Shown: piece after piece, positions 1 to 7,908 of the stretch
Position numbering within the stretch: the stretch's first letter is position 1
Layout of the letters: each line of letters opens with the position of its first letter
DNA from: Paenibacillus pabuli NBRC 13638
GTDB taxonomy: Bacteria; Bacillota; Bacilli; Paenibacillales; Paenibacillaceae
Assembly (NCBI RefSeq): GCF_001514495.1
Contig: NZ_BCNM01000002.1
Location: forward strand, 248,001 to 312,000
Reading direction: 5' to 3'
Length of the DNA: 64,000 bases
Program-made: the position numbers and the translations under genes
The notes under the pieces: generated by a model
Databases searched by the model: none
Told to the model about the DNA's origin: nothing
The model's input: the letters and a program-made list of their open reading frames with translations, nothing else

Positions 1-1090
1 TAACCAGATTGCTTTTCCCCCGATCCAGCACCAGTTGATGATTCCCGGATTTTTCCATGGCGACTGGTGTTTTGAGCGTTCCCACCTGGTTTCCTTTGCC
101 TCCATATACGTAGAGCAGATGACCTTCATCATCGTAAGTAAACACCCGGTTCTGCGTCGCATCCAGCACACTGTACATACCATTGCCAAGTACCTTCACA
201 TCAATCAGTTTGGACGGACCCGGGTTGTTACGGAACCTGATGTCTCCTTTGACATCAAAATAACCAAATCGCTTCAGCACATCCTCGCCGGACGGATTGA
301 GACGTTTGATGGGTTCGCTGGAACCGGGGTCGATATTGGTCGCATATACGAACCCTTTGGAGTCAATGTCCACATTGGAAAACTCGGTCGGTACAAACAA
401 AACCATCTGTGCCCGCTGGGCTTTGGTTGACAACATCCGCCAGATGTATTCACCGTAGTCGCGTTCCACCTTGTTCGTACCGACGTATCCAATGAATTGA
501 CCGTGCTCATCAAACTGCATAATTCCTTCGTAGACACCCTGAGCCACAACATACACCCGGCCTACTCGATCCACAGTCAATTTCAGCGGCTGGAACTGAA
601 AATTGGTCGCGAGGATATCAGACTCTGGCTTCGTAATGGTATGGACCAGTTGACCTTCCCTATCCAGGACAACTACGCGGCTGTTCCCCGTATCAGCGAT
701 GTATACTCGATCCTCTTCATCCACGAATAATCCACCTGGCGTATTAAAACGCTCCTCGCTGCCGTCCATCATAAATCCTTCGATCACCCGCAGCAGCTTA
801 TAATCTGCGTCCAGGACAATAATTCGGCTGTTGCCACTGTCCAAAATATAAATCTGCCCGGAGGGAGAGACGTTTACATCACCAGGGTCTTTGAATTCAC
901 CAATGCCCAGGTCGCTGCCTGAAATAGTCCGCTTGGGCAGATAGGCATCCGGTGAAGGAACGGCCTCTTTCCAGTAGTTGTAGTTATAGCTCTCATACGG
1001 CGCCGGGGAGGCCGCCGCAGGCACGGCATTCACCAGCAGCAGCGATACTGCCGCCAGGAGAACAAGCCATCTTTTCACTGTGCGTGCCAT
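1..1090 (-). CDS. Secreted NHL-repeat (beta-propeller) protein, 3' end beyond window
   Basis: The reading frame opens with ATG at 1090-1088 and stays open to the left edge (363 codons), so the C-terminus is missing. The N-terminus is a clear signal peptide: MARTVKR, a leucine/valine-rich core, then an AAA-containing cleavage region near residue 27. The body has repeated NHL-type blades of the form G-D-V-x-V-S-P-S-G-x-I-Y-I-L-D and G-L-F-V-D-E-x-D-R-V-Y-I-A-D-T-G-N-S-R. Such propellers act outside the cell as binding scaffolds or as lactonase-like enzymes. It starts 11 bases after the second permease gene, so it is the last visible gene of the ABC operon and probably works on the same glycan. 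Exact ligand or enzymatic activity cannot be told. Confidence 0.85.
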   Translation of the reverse strand, partial: MARTVKRWLVLLAAVSLLLVNAVPAAASPAPYESYNYNYWKEAVPSPDAYLPKRTISGSDLGIGEFKDPGDVNVSPSGQIYILDSGNSRIIVLDADYKLLRVIEGFMMDGSEERFNTPGGLFVDEEDRVYIADTGNSRVVVLDREGQLVHTITKPESDILATNFQFQPLKLTVDRVGRVYVVAQGVYEGIMQFDEHGQFIGYVGTNKVERDYGEYIWRMLSTKAQRAQMVLFVPTEFSNVDIDSKGFVYATNIDPGSSEPIKRLNPSGEDVLKRFGYFDVKGDIRFRNNPGPSKLIDVKVLGNGMYSVLDATQNRVFTYDDEGHLLYVYGGKGNQVGTLKTPVAMEKSGNHQLVLDRGKSNLV

Positions 1091-1101
1091 ATCGTTCCCC
1101 C

Positions 1102-1965
1102 TTATTCCTTCATGCCCGAGCTCGCCATCGTCTCAATGATGCGGCTCTGTGAGAAAATGAACAGCGTGATCGGCACACTCATCAATATAAGTGCTACCGC
1201 AGCACCTGCCCCGGCCCGGGAGATTCCACCCTGAATGATCTGGCCCGCCGCATAGTGCAAGGTCTTGAGCTGTTCACTGTAGATGTATCCATTGCCATCA
1301 CTGCCCCACAGCATCTGGAACAGCAGAATGATCAATGTAAGCCAGGCTGGTTTCACATTCGGCATGACAATGGACCAGAAAATCCGGTATTCACTTGCAC
1401 CGTCCATTTTGGCAGCTTCCAGCAGCGCATCCGGGATCTGCTCCATGAACTGTTTCATCAGATATAGACCGAGCGAATAGGCGAATGCCGGAATAATGAC
1501 GGCCCAATACGTATCGATCCACCCCAGCCACGACATGATCATATAGTTCGGAATGGCCGTCACGGCAGGTGTAAACATCAGGGAAAGCACAACGACCTGG
1601 AACATGAACACCTTGCCCGGAAATTTGTGCTTGGCAAGCGGATAAGCCGCTGCCGAAGCGAGCAGCACATGGCCCACGATGCCAATGCCCGTAATAAATA
1701 CCGTATTGAATATATATCGTGAGAACGGAACCCACGAGTCACTCAGCAGATTCAGCAAATCGGTGAAATTGCTGAACGTTGGATTTTTGACAAATAGCGT
1801 TGGTGGAAAGGTAAAAATCTCATCCAACGGTTTGAACGCATTATTAATCGCATAGATCAGCGGCAGCACCATGAAAGCACCGAATACGAGCAGAAGGGCA
1901 AACAGGGAGATGCTTCCGGATAAGGAGCGGTTCACCCGCTTTTTGCCTGTTGCAATTGCAGCCAT
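1102..1965 (-). CDS. Carbohydrate ABC transporter permease, MalG/AraQ type
   Basis: A 287-residue inner-membrane permease of the CUT1 sugar importer family. Six hydrophobic segments are visible, and the cytoplasmic EAA loop lies near residue 190 (E-A-A-K-M-D-G-A followed by P-N-V-K-P), which docks on the transporter ATPase. Length and the N-terminal short cytoplasmic arm are normal for a MalG-like subunit. It begins 2 bases after the MalF-like permease stop, so the two are translated as a pair. No ATPase gene is present in the visible operon; in Bacillales CUT1 systems a shared MsmX-type ATPase often energises several importers, which I infer here. Confidence 0.93.
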   Translation of the reverse strand: MAAIATGKKRVNRSLSGSISLFALLLVFGAFMVLPLIYAINNAFKPLDEIFTFPPTLFVKNPTFSNFTDLLNLLSDSWVPFSRYIFNTVFITGIGIVGHVLLASAAAYPLAKHKFPGKVFMFQVVVLSLMFTPAVTAIPNYMIMSWLGWIDTYWAVIIPAFAYSLGLYLMKQFMEQIPDALLEAAKMDGASEYRIFWSIVMPNVKPAWLTLIILLFQMLWGSDGNGYIYSEQLKTLHYAAGQIIQGGISRAGAGAAVALILMSVPITLFIFSQSRIIETMASSGMKE

Positions 1966-1967
1966 AG

Positions 1968-2936
1968 CTATTCTCCCACCCTTCGAAGCAGTTTCTGTAC
2001 CAGCAGGTTGGTTCCCACCATTATCATGAACAGCACGGTTGCAATCGCCGAGGCGTATCCCATTTCAAACCGTGTTGTACCAAAGTCGATCAGATGGGTC
2101 ACCACCGTCTCGGCTGCATAGTTCACACTCGGGAACCCGGCCAGTGCAATGGATACATCGGCTACGGCAAAGGAGGTTGTGAGCTGAATGACCGCACCGA
2201 ACATCAGTTGTGGACGCATCGAAGGCAGGGTGATATACCAGAGCTCCTGCCAACGATTCTTGATTCCGTCCACTGCGCCTGCCTCATATAACGTCCGGTC
2301 AACGGTCTGCAAACCGGCGATAAATGCCAGGAAACCTGTGCCGAGACTGAGCCACAATTGCACCAGAATGAGAATCGGCATAATGTAGGCTTCGGTTTTT
2401 AACCACTGGATCGGCTCCAGCAGAAATCCCCATTTGATCAGCAGTCCATTGGCTATGCCATAACGATCCCCTGAGAAAATCATCAGCCAGATAAAGTAGA
2501 CATTGCCCGAAATGGATGGCGCATAGAAAATCAGTGTCATGAACGCTCTCCATTTGGGTGTTAATTCATTAATGATCCACGCAAATACGAAACAGGCAAT
2601 ATAGCTGATAGGTCCGGTAATAATGGCAAACAGCAATGTATTTTTGATGGCAATCAGAAATACGTCATCCTCCAGAAACAGCCGGGTATAGTTCTGCCAG
2701 CCAATAAAACGGGGAAATTCCAGCATGTTGAAGTAGGTGAAGCTGAGAATGATTGAGATAACCACCGGAATCACAGTGAACATGGTGAACAGGATCATGT
2801 AAGGAGCGAGCAGTACATAGGAATGTTTGCTGGCCTTCATTTCCTTGAGCTTCCAGGACCACCACGATTTCACGCCCATGCCTGGCGCTTTCTCAGGAGG
2901 ACTGTTTTGTCCGTCTCGGAGTGATATTTGTGACAC
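1968..2936 (-). CDS. Carbohydrate ABC transporter permease, MalF/LplB type
   Basis: A 322-residue permease, partner of the MalG-like subunit immediately downstream. It has a roughly 40-residue cytoplasmic N-terminal extension, six or so membrane segments, and the EAA motif near residue 235 (Y-E-A-G-A-V-D-G-I followed by L-P-S-M-R-P). The gene starts 18 bases after the large binding-protein gene, continuing the operon. Together the two permeases form the channel through which the sugar captured by one of the binding proteins is moved. Substrate cannot be predicted from the permease sequence alone. Confidence 0.93.
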   Translation of the reverse strand: MSQISLRDGQNSPPEKAPGMGVKSWWSWKLKEMKASKHSYVLLAPYMILFTMFTVIPVVISIILSFTYFNMLEFPRFIGWQNYTRLFLEDDVFLIAIKNTLLFAIITGPISYIACFVFAWIINELTPKWRAFMTLIFYAPSISGNVYFIWLMIFSGDRYGIANGLLIKWGFLLEPIQWLKTEAYIMPILILVQLWLSLGTGFLAFIAGLQTVDRTLYEAGAVDGIKNRWQELWYITLPSMRPQLMFGAVIQLTTSFAVADVSIALAGFPSVNYAAETVVTHLIDFGTTRFEMGYASAIATVLFMIMVGTNLLVQKLLRRVGE

Positions 2937-2954
2937 TGTTAACCCTCCCTTTGC

Positions 2955-5885
2955 TTACGGAAGACCAAATTCATTACGCTTGATCCGAATCTCGTCCTGA
3001 ATATACTGGGTATAGTCCATGATGGATTCCCTGGCTTCCACTTGGCCAACAACCGTCTTGTAAAATGCATTGAACAGATGGCGTCCGGTAAAATAACCGC
3101 CAGGCACTTCGGGAATTCCCTTCACCGTCTCGAATTGTGCCTTCAGGTTCGCATAATCCTCAGCAGGCCATGGAAGCGAATCGAGTGCCTTGATGTTGGC
3201 CGTCGGATAACGTGCAGCCGCACCCATCAGTCCTTCCATCTCGCGGCCAAACTCAGCCTGAACCGGTGTACTGGTCCACCACTTCATGAACCCCCATGCG
3301 GCCTCCTGATCCTTGGCGCTCTCCAGCATCATGACCGCGCTGCCGCCGCCTGGAACGTCCCGATTCAATGTTCCATCCGGCTGCACCGTTCCCGGAACCG
3401 GAACAAATCCCCATAATCCACGGATCTCCGGTGCAAATACGGACAACTGGTTATACATCGTGTAATCCGTCAGACCAATCGGCATCTGTCCTGTTCGGAA
3501 ACGGTTGGCAAAGTCATACTCCCGCTCCAGCTTGTAATCGGTATAAAACTCGGTCCACTTCTTAAAGGTCTCAATCCCGGTGCGCGAATCCAGATCTGAT
3601 TCCTTGCCGTCATTGCGATAGAAGGAGCCACCGTTCTGCAGCAGCATCGTGGCATACTGCGAGTTAGGCGGGATGTTGACACCCTGCATGTTGGCCTGGG
3701 CTACCACCGGCATGCCAAATTCCATATGATTTTTGCTTAGAATCGCCAGCAGGCTCTCGACATCATCCCACGTTTGAGGAACTTCAAGCCCAAGCTCTGC
3801 AAGCACGTCTTTTCGGTAAAACAACATATTAAAGGTCTGTGTCTCCGGCAGGGCGTACACACCTGAATCATAGGCGTACGGTACGATCGCACTATCCCTG
3901 AACTCCTGTTCCACCGTGGTATAGTCGCTAAACCGGGTGAGATCGACCGCCGAGTTCCGCATCGCAAAGTTCACAGGCAGATCATTGCCGATCTGCATCG
4001 CTACATCCGGTCCTTCACCCGATAAAGTTGCTGGCAATAACGTGCCCATGTTAACCAGCTTCAGATTGACGTTGATGCCGCTCTCCGGTGTAAAGGTCTC
4101 ATCAATCATCGCTTTCATCGTGTTCGCCTGATCACGACCACTGCCGATCCAGACCGTCACCGTGCGCTGATCCTCCGATGTGGCTACGTTCCCGATCTGG
4201 TTATAATCAATGAAGAACGAATGATAGAATGTCTTCGCTTCATGCCCGAGCTTCGCCAGCGGCCCCATACCTGTGCCAGGAATGCTGCTGTCTAATGAAG
4301 CTACATACAGTGCATCAATCTCAAGCGGTTGCTCGCGAGCCTGCTGCACCCAAGTCCCCAGTCCGCCCGTGTTCGTTTTGTAAGCGGCAAGTCTTCTCGG
4401 AATGGTATCCGGCTTCTCGATCATCTCGTCCAGCTGCTGGGCCATTGTTTTGATTAACGCTTCCTGATCGCTGGACTGGCCTGACAGGAGACGAAGTTGC
4501 CCTGCCACTTCCTTCAGACGTTTGCTTTCCCCGCTGAACACCTCCAGCAGATTCGGAATCTGCTTCTCCACCCGATAATCCCGGAATTCATCCGGCTTGG
4601 TGCCTGTAATCATCAGGATTCTCCGGTACATGGAGTTCAGGTTGTACAGGCTGTCCTCCACATTACGAATAAGTGGTGCGAAGTCGCCCAGGCTGTTCTC
4701 CAGCCGAATGATATGTTTGCCTTTTGCCAACTGGAACTTGTAAGCTTCCTCGCCGCCCAGCACGTCAATGCGATAGTCGCTTTCGTAGCGAAACGGCGCC
4801 TTCGTCATCTCCGCAAACGGAATCTCGCCATCAATGGTCAGCTTGCGTGTGGAATAGATGCCTTTGACAAAATTTTGCTGAGCGGTAAAACCGATATGAT
4901 AAAGTCCACTCTCGGGTACATCCACTTCCCATTCGATCCACTGTCCTGGCAGACGCCAGTTAAATCCACCAATCGTATTAATCCGCACCTGGGAAGCGCT
5001 GTAAGGAGATACGGCGGAGCTTGATCTTTCACTGGTTGGATATAGCGTAGGTGCAGATTTGGCAACAGCCGCTTCCCCTTCAATGCGGATGAGCACATTC
5101 TTAGGCTGATCGGTGGAGGAACCTGTCTGCTGTGCCGCTGCGGTTTCCGCATAAGGAACGGCTGGCTTCTCATTGAATAGCCGTATGGATCGAATTACCA
5201 TGGGTTCGCGAGAGGATTTCAGCGTTAACGTGTGCTTCCCTTTTTCCAGATAGAAATTGAATGGAGCCTGTTCATACCCGTCCGAGTCCTGAAATGTTTC
5301 CTCCATCCAGCGGGGCTTCTCCACTTGTTTGGGACGAAGATCATTGCCCTGATTATCCTGTTCAACGGCCTCTTTCTCATTGCCCCATACCCGGTCAAAC
5401 TGCAAATAGGCGGCTTCTGCAAACGGAAGTTCACCATCAATATACAATGCGCGCTCAATCGCCGAACTCTTGCCTTCAACTGGAAAATAGACAGCGGAAA
5501 GGTTGTACAGTCCGGTTTCAGGAACATCGACAACCCAGTCGATCTCTCCTGTCTCCCCGGTATGAAGCGATACACCTGCCAAGCCCTCATAATCATTCAG
5601 TTTGCGTACCTCATCACCTTCTGCCCGTATGTAGTCCCCTGCTTCAACGGTTATGTCCACATTCGGTCTTGAGGCCATGCCTGTTTGGGACAGATATTGT
5701 TCATATCCTTTCTTCTGCCTCGTCTGCTGCAAAATGGCATCCACCTCAATGGCAGGCAAACTGCCAGAAGGCACAACCGCACTCTTTACATCTGCACCGG
5801 AAGTAAGCAAAAGTATGACGCAGGCTGCCGCTGCTGCAATGACTGTGGGCAGAATCCATTTCTTTCGTTGTAGAATTCCAGCCAT
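2955..5885 (-). CDS. Large membrane-anchored solute-binding protein with two duplicated carbohydrate-binding-like domains
   Basis: The start at 5885 is chosen because AGGAGG lies 9 bases upstream; an upstream ATG at 5903 would overlap that site. The product is about 976 residues, twice a normal sugar-binding protein. Residues 8-29 form one membrane anchor without a lipobox cysteine. Two beta-sandwich-like units follow, near 80-237 and 265-410, and are recognisably duplicated: both contain D-V-P-E-(T/S)-G-L-Y and I-D-G-E-(L/I)-P-F-A-E, and both end with a G-K-H-x-(I/L) strand. A helical linker near 430-510 leads to a family 1 extracellular binding domain (about 573-960). The architecture suggests that the protein first grips a polymer and then hands oligosaccharides to the permeases; this is inference. 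Confidence 0.88.
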   Translation of the reverse strand: MAGILQRKKWILPTVIAAAAACVILLLTSGADVKSAVVPSGSLPAIEVDAILQQTRQKKGYEQYLSQTGMASRPNVDITVEAGDYIRAEGDEVRKLNDYEGLAGVSLHTGETGEIDWVVDVPETGLYNLSAVYFPVEGKSSAIERALYIDGELPFAEAAYLQFDRVWGNEKEAVEQDNQGNDLRPKQVEKPRWMEETFQDSDGYEQAPFNFYLEKGKHTLTLKSSREPMVIRSIRLFNEKPAVPYAETAAAQQTGSSTDQPKNVLIRIEGEAAVAKSAPTLYPTSERSSSAVSPYSASQVRINTIGGFNWRLPGQWIEWEVDVPESGLYHIGFTAQQNFVKGIYSTRKLTIDGEIPFAEMTKAPFRYESDYRIDVLGGEEAYKFQLAKGKHIIRLENSLGDFAPLIRNVEDSLYNLNSMYRRILMITGTKPDEFRDYRVEKQIPNLLEVFSGESKRLKEVAGQLRLLSGQSSDQEALIKTMAQQLDEMIEKPDTIPRRLAAYKTNTGGLGTWVQQAREQPLEIDALYVASLDSSIPGTGMGPLAKLGHEAKTFYHSFFIDYNQIGNVATSEDQRTVTVWIGSGRDQANTMKAMIDETFTPESGINVNLKLVNMGTLLPATLSGEGPDVAMQIGNDLPVNFAMRNSAVDLTRFSDYTTVEQEFRDSAIVPYAYDSGVYALPETQTFNMLFYRKDVLAELGLEVPQTWDDVESLLAILSKNHMEFGMPVVAQANMQGVNIPPNSQYATMLLQNGGSFYRNDGKESDLDSRTGIETFKKWTEFYTDYKLEREYDFANRFRTGQMPIGLTDYTMYNQLSVFAPEIRGLWGFVPVPGTVQPDGTLNRDVPGGGSAVMMLESAKDQEAAWGFMKWWTSTPVQAEFGREMEGLMGAAARYPTANIKALDSLPWPAEDYANLKAQFETVKGIPEVPGGYFTGRHLFNAFYKTVVGQVEARESIMDYTQYIQDEIRIKRNEFGLP

Positions 5886-5945
5886 CCTACGAGTCCTCCT
5901 CATCAAGGCTGATGCCAGCAATGCCTATTTGGTGATACAGGGAAT

Positions 5946-5982
5946 GAGGCACCCGTGCGCGAGCCCGTACACGGGGCACCCC
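5946..5982 (-). other. GC-rich stem-loop between the two binding-protein genes
   Basis: In the 116-base gap between the binding-protein genes, CCCGTG (5952-5957) pairs with CACGGG (5970-5975), and the flanking bases extend the stem after a small internal loop. There is no run of T after it on the minus strand, so it is not a normal terminator. In ABC operons such hairpins commonly stabilise the upstream binding-protein mRNA or allow partial read-through, giving more binding protein than permease; that role is inferred. Confidence 0.4.
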
Positions 5983-6001
5983 TGTATGAATCCGGCTAAT
6001 A

Positions 6002-7378
6002 TTATGGTTTGCCCAGTTTGTCAACTGCCGCTTGTGCCTGTGCTTTGTACTTCTCGGCTGTGGCCGTAACGGAAGCATTGTTTTTGATAATGTCGTTTAC
6101 ATAGTCACCGATTGGATACCCTGTGTAGGCGTCATCCAGCAGGATGCGGCCCGTTCCCGCAATATGTTCGCGGATCATGGCGACGTCCTTCTCGTCGGTA
6201 TAACGACTTTCCAGGTAATCCTGACCTGGGTACTCTTCGATCTGCGGAATGTCAAAAGTCTCTTCATAGATTTGATATACGATTTTAGGATCTTTCACAC
6301 CTTTTGGAATGAATTTGGCAGAGGCGGCGCTGTTGGCATATGTTACATCCTTGTTGCCCTGAGGGCCGTTCGGAATCGGTACGACTCCAGCGGCAAAAGT
6401 GATATCGCCCAACTGCCATTCCGCAGCAGTGAACAAGGCCACGTCTCCATCCTTGAACGTGTTGCTTTCCTCCCAGTTCGTTTTGTCACCCGTTTTGACT
6501 TTCACAACATTCTCCACGTTATACAGGCGTTTGACGAATTCGGCAGCTTCAATCGTTTTCGGATCAGACAATCCCTCTTTCGAGTGTTCGTCATCTACGA
6601 TCGTGCCGCCATTGGCTGCGGTAAAGTGACGAAGCACGTCAATGGCCCAGCCGGAGAACCCGTATACGTCTATTTTTCCGTCATTATCCGTATCTTTCGT
6701 AGCCTGTTTCGCCAGTTCCATGAACTTTTCCCAAGTCCATTCCCCTTTGTTGTACAGATCCTGGGGATCAGGTAACGACAGCTTCTTGAACAAGTCACGG
6801 TTATAGTGAATTCCCAGACCGATGCTGGTCGGTGAATCGAATGCATAGGAGTTGCCTGCAATGGCAGGGTATTTCGTGATCAGGTTGGCCTCTTGGTTGA
6901 TGTTATTCTCAGGTGTGGTGAATTCGGAGATTTGGAGCAATTGGCCTTTGAGGATGGCGGGAAGTGCGGATTTGTACTCCATCTGAACGATGTCTGCGAA
7001 CGGTTCGCCAGCCAGCGCAGTCGTTGTGAATTTATTCATGTATTCTTCGAATGGTACATTCACGAACTCGATTTTCACATTGTATTTCTTTTCGACCTCA
7101 GCGATTTTATCCAGTCTCGCCTTGTCTGATGCGGTCTCTCCCGCCGGCTTCAGATCCCACCAGGCCGCAACCTTGATGACACGTCCACCTAAATCCGGCA
7201 CATCGACTGCCACTTCTTCTGTCCCGCTTTCTGTGTCTGTTTCCGCGGTCCCCGTACTGTTGCCTGAATTGGTTGTTGCATCCGTTCCCGGCTGAGCTGT
7301 CCCCCCACCACTGCAAGCGGATACAAAAAGCATCATGACCAATAACATCAGCGGCAAAACATTCCATTTTCTAATCAT
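6002..7378 (-). CDS. Sugar-binding lipoprotein (family 1 extracellular solute-binding protein)
   Basis: Start at 7378 is favoured over 7414 because GGGAGG lies 11 bases upstream and the resulting N-terminus, M-I-R-K-W, leads straight into a signal peptide with lipobox F-V-S-A-C. The mature lipoprotein (458 residues in total) begins with a Ser/Thr/Gly/Glu-rich tether near residues 25-55, followed by a sugar-binding fold (V-D-V-P-D-L-G-G-R-V-I-K-V onwards). Size and layout fit the CUT1 binding-protein family. It is the first gene of the operon, directly after the promoter with the cre box. It would deliver sugar to the two permeases downstream, probably sharing the job with the unusual second binding protein. 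Confidence 0.92.
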   Translation of the reverse strand: MIRKWNVLPLMLLVMMLFVSACSGGGTAQPGTDATTNSGNSTGTAETDTESGTEEVAVDVPDLGGRVIKVAAWWDLKPAGETASDKARLDKIAEVEKKYNVKIEFVNVPFEEYMNKFTTTALAGEPFADIVQMEYKSALPAILKGQLLQISEFTTPENNINQEANLITKYPAIAGNSYAFDSPTSIGLGIHYNRDLFKKLSLPDPQDLYNKGEWTWEKFMELAKQATKDTDNDGKIDVYGFSGWAIDVLRHFTAANGGTIVDDEHSKEGLSDPKTIEAAEFVKRLYNVENVVKVKTGDKTNWEESNTFKDGDVALFTAAEWQLGDITFAAGVVPIPNGPQGNKDVTYANSAASAKFIPKGVKDPKIVYQIYEETFDIPQIEEYPGQDYLESRYTDEKDVAMIREHIAGTGRILLDDAYTGYPIGDYVNDIIKNNASVTATAEKYKAQAQAAVDKLGKP

Positions 7379-7477
7379 GAATTTAACAACCTCCCGAAAA
7401 TGTGTACAAATCATGGCCCAACCAACATCTTTCCACCCATTCCAACACCCCTAATAAAAATAAAATAACCACCACCA

Positions 7478-7507
7478 TTTGTTATTTATTCGTTTGGTTT
7501 TAACAAA
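7478..7507. promoter_or_regulatory. Inverted repeat TTTGTTA...TAACAAA, candidate LacI-type operator at the transcription start
   Basis: TTTGTTA at 7478-7484 and TAACAAA at 7501-7507 are perfect complements with 16 bases between. They sit just downstream of the predicted -10 box of the sugar operon, where a bound repressor would block initiation. The same half-site recurs at 7655, 7673 and 7689 in this divergent intergenic region. Assignment to the neighbouring LacI-family regulator is inference. Confidence 0.5.
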
Positions 7508-7510
7508 CAA

Positions 7511-7539
7511 AATTTAACATAGTAAAATGTAAGCGTCAA
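7511..7539 (-). promoter_or_regulatory. Sigma-A promoter of the sugar-uptake operon
   Basis: On the minus strand TTGACG (7539-7534) is followed after exactly 17 bases by TAAATT (7516-7511). The predicted start of transcription, near 7504, leaves a leader of about 125 bases before the binding-protein start. The -35 box lies inside the cre site. Confidence 0.6.
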
Positions 7540-7542
7540 CAT
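7527..7542. promoter_or_regulatory. CcpA cre box overlapping the -35 element
   Basis: ATGTAAGCGTCAACAT matches the Bacillus cre consensus WTGNAARCGNWWWCAW at every position but one (C where W is expected). Because it contains the -35 hexamer of the operon promoter on the opposite strand, CcpA binding here would exclude RNA polymerase, giving carbon catabolite repression of sugar uptake. Confidence 0.7.
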
Positions 7543-7654
7543 TTTTGTTGTTAACATTTTCTAATTATTCTGATAGAATACGGATGTATCAGTTAAAATC
7601 CTTTTATATCAATATAAAATAAAATAATATTCAGAGTACTTTCAAATTCAATCG

Positions 7655-7680
7655 ATAACAAATACGTTTTAATTTGTTAT
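7655..7680. promoter_or_regulatory. Second ATAACAAAT/ATTTGTTAT inverted repeat in the divergent region
   Basis: Nine-base arms at 7655-7663 and 7672-7680 are perfectly complementary across an 8-base spacer; a further ATAACAAA copy lies at 7689-7696. The region 7379-7908 is otherwise AT-rich and without a credible gene. This site lies about 175 bp from the repeat at the transcription start, compatible with a second repressor site and looping, or with autoregulation of the lacI-type gene (possible -10 box TATACT at 7842). Confidence 0.45.
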
Positions 7681-7908
7681 TTTACAAAATAACAAAAAGA
7701 TAATAAATAATACAAAATACACTCTTTTCTCTTGAAACATGGCTATTACCGAGTCTATTTCCGTCGTTATATGTATGGAGTTCTGGATACTCACATTTTC
7801 ACTTCTTCAGCCGTTATTAGATTAAGAGAAATACATCATGATATACTAGAACCAGTTTCTCATGGCTCCATGTAAAGAATACGGCAGAATTATGAGTGTA
7901 AGGATGAT

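Noticed and set aside
5232..5806. Long plus-strand reading frames opposite the large binding protein
   Set aside because: They lie wholly inside a convincing gene on the other strand, lack ribosome binding sites and show no known motif; shadow frames.
6032..6775. 247-codon plus-strand frame opposite the binding lipoprotein
   Set aside because: Antisense shadow of a well-supported gene; no RBS, unnatural composition rich in Phe, Val and Arg.
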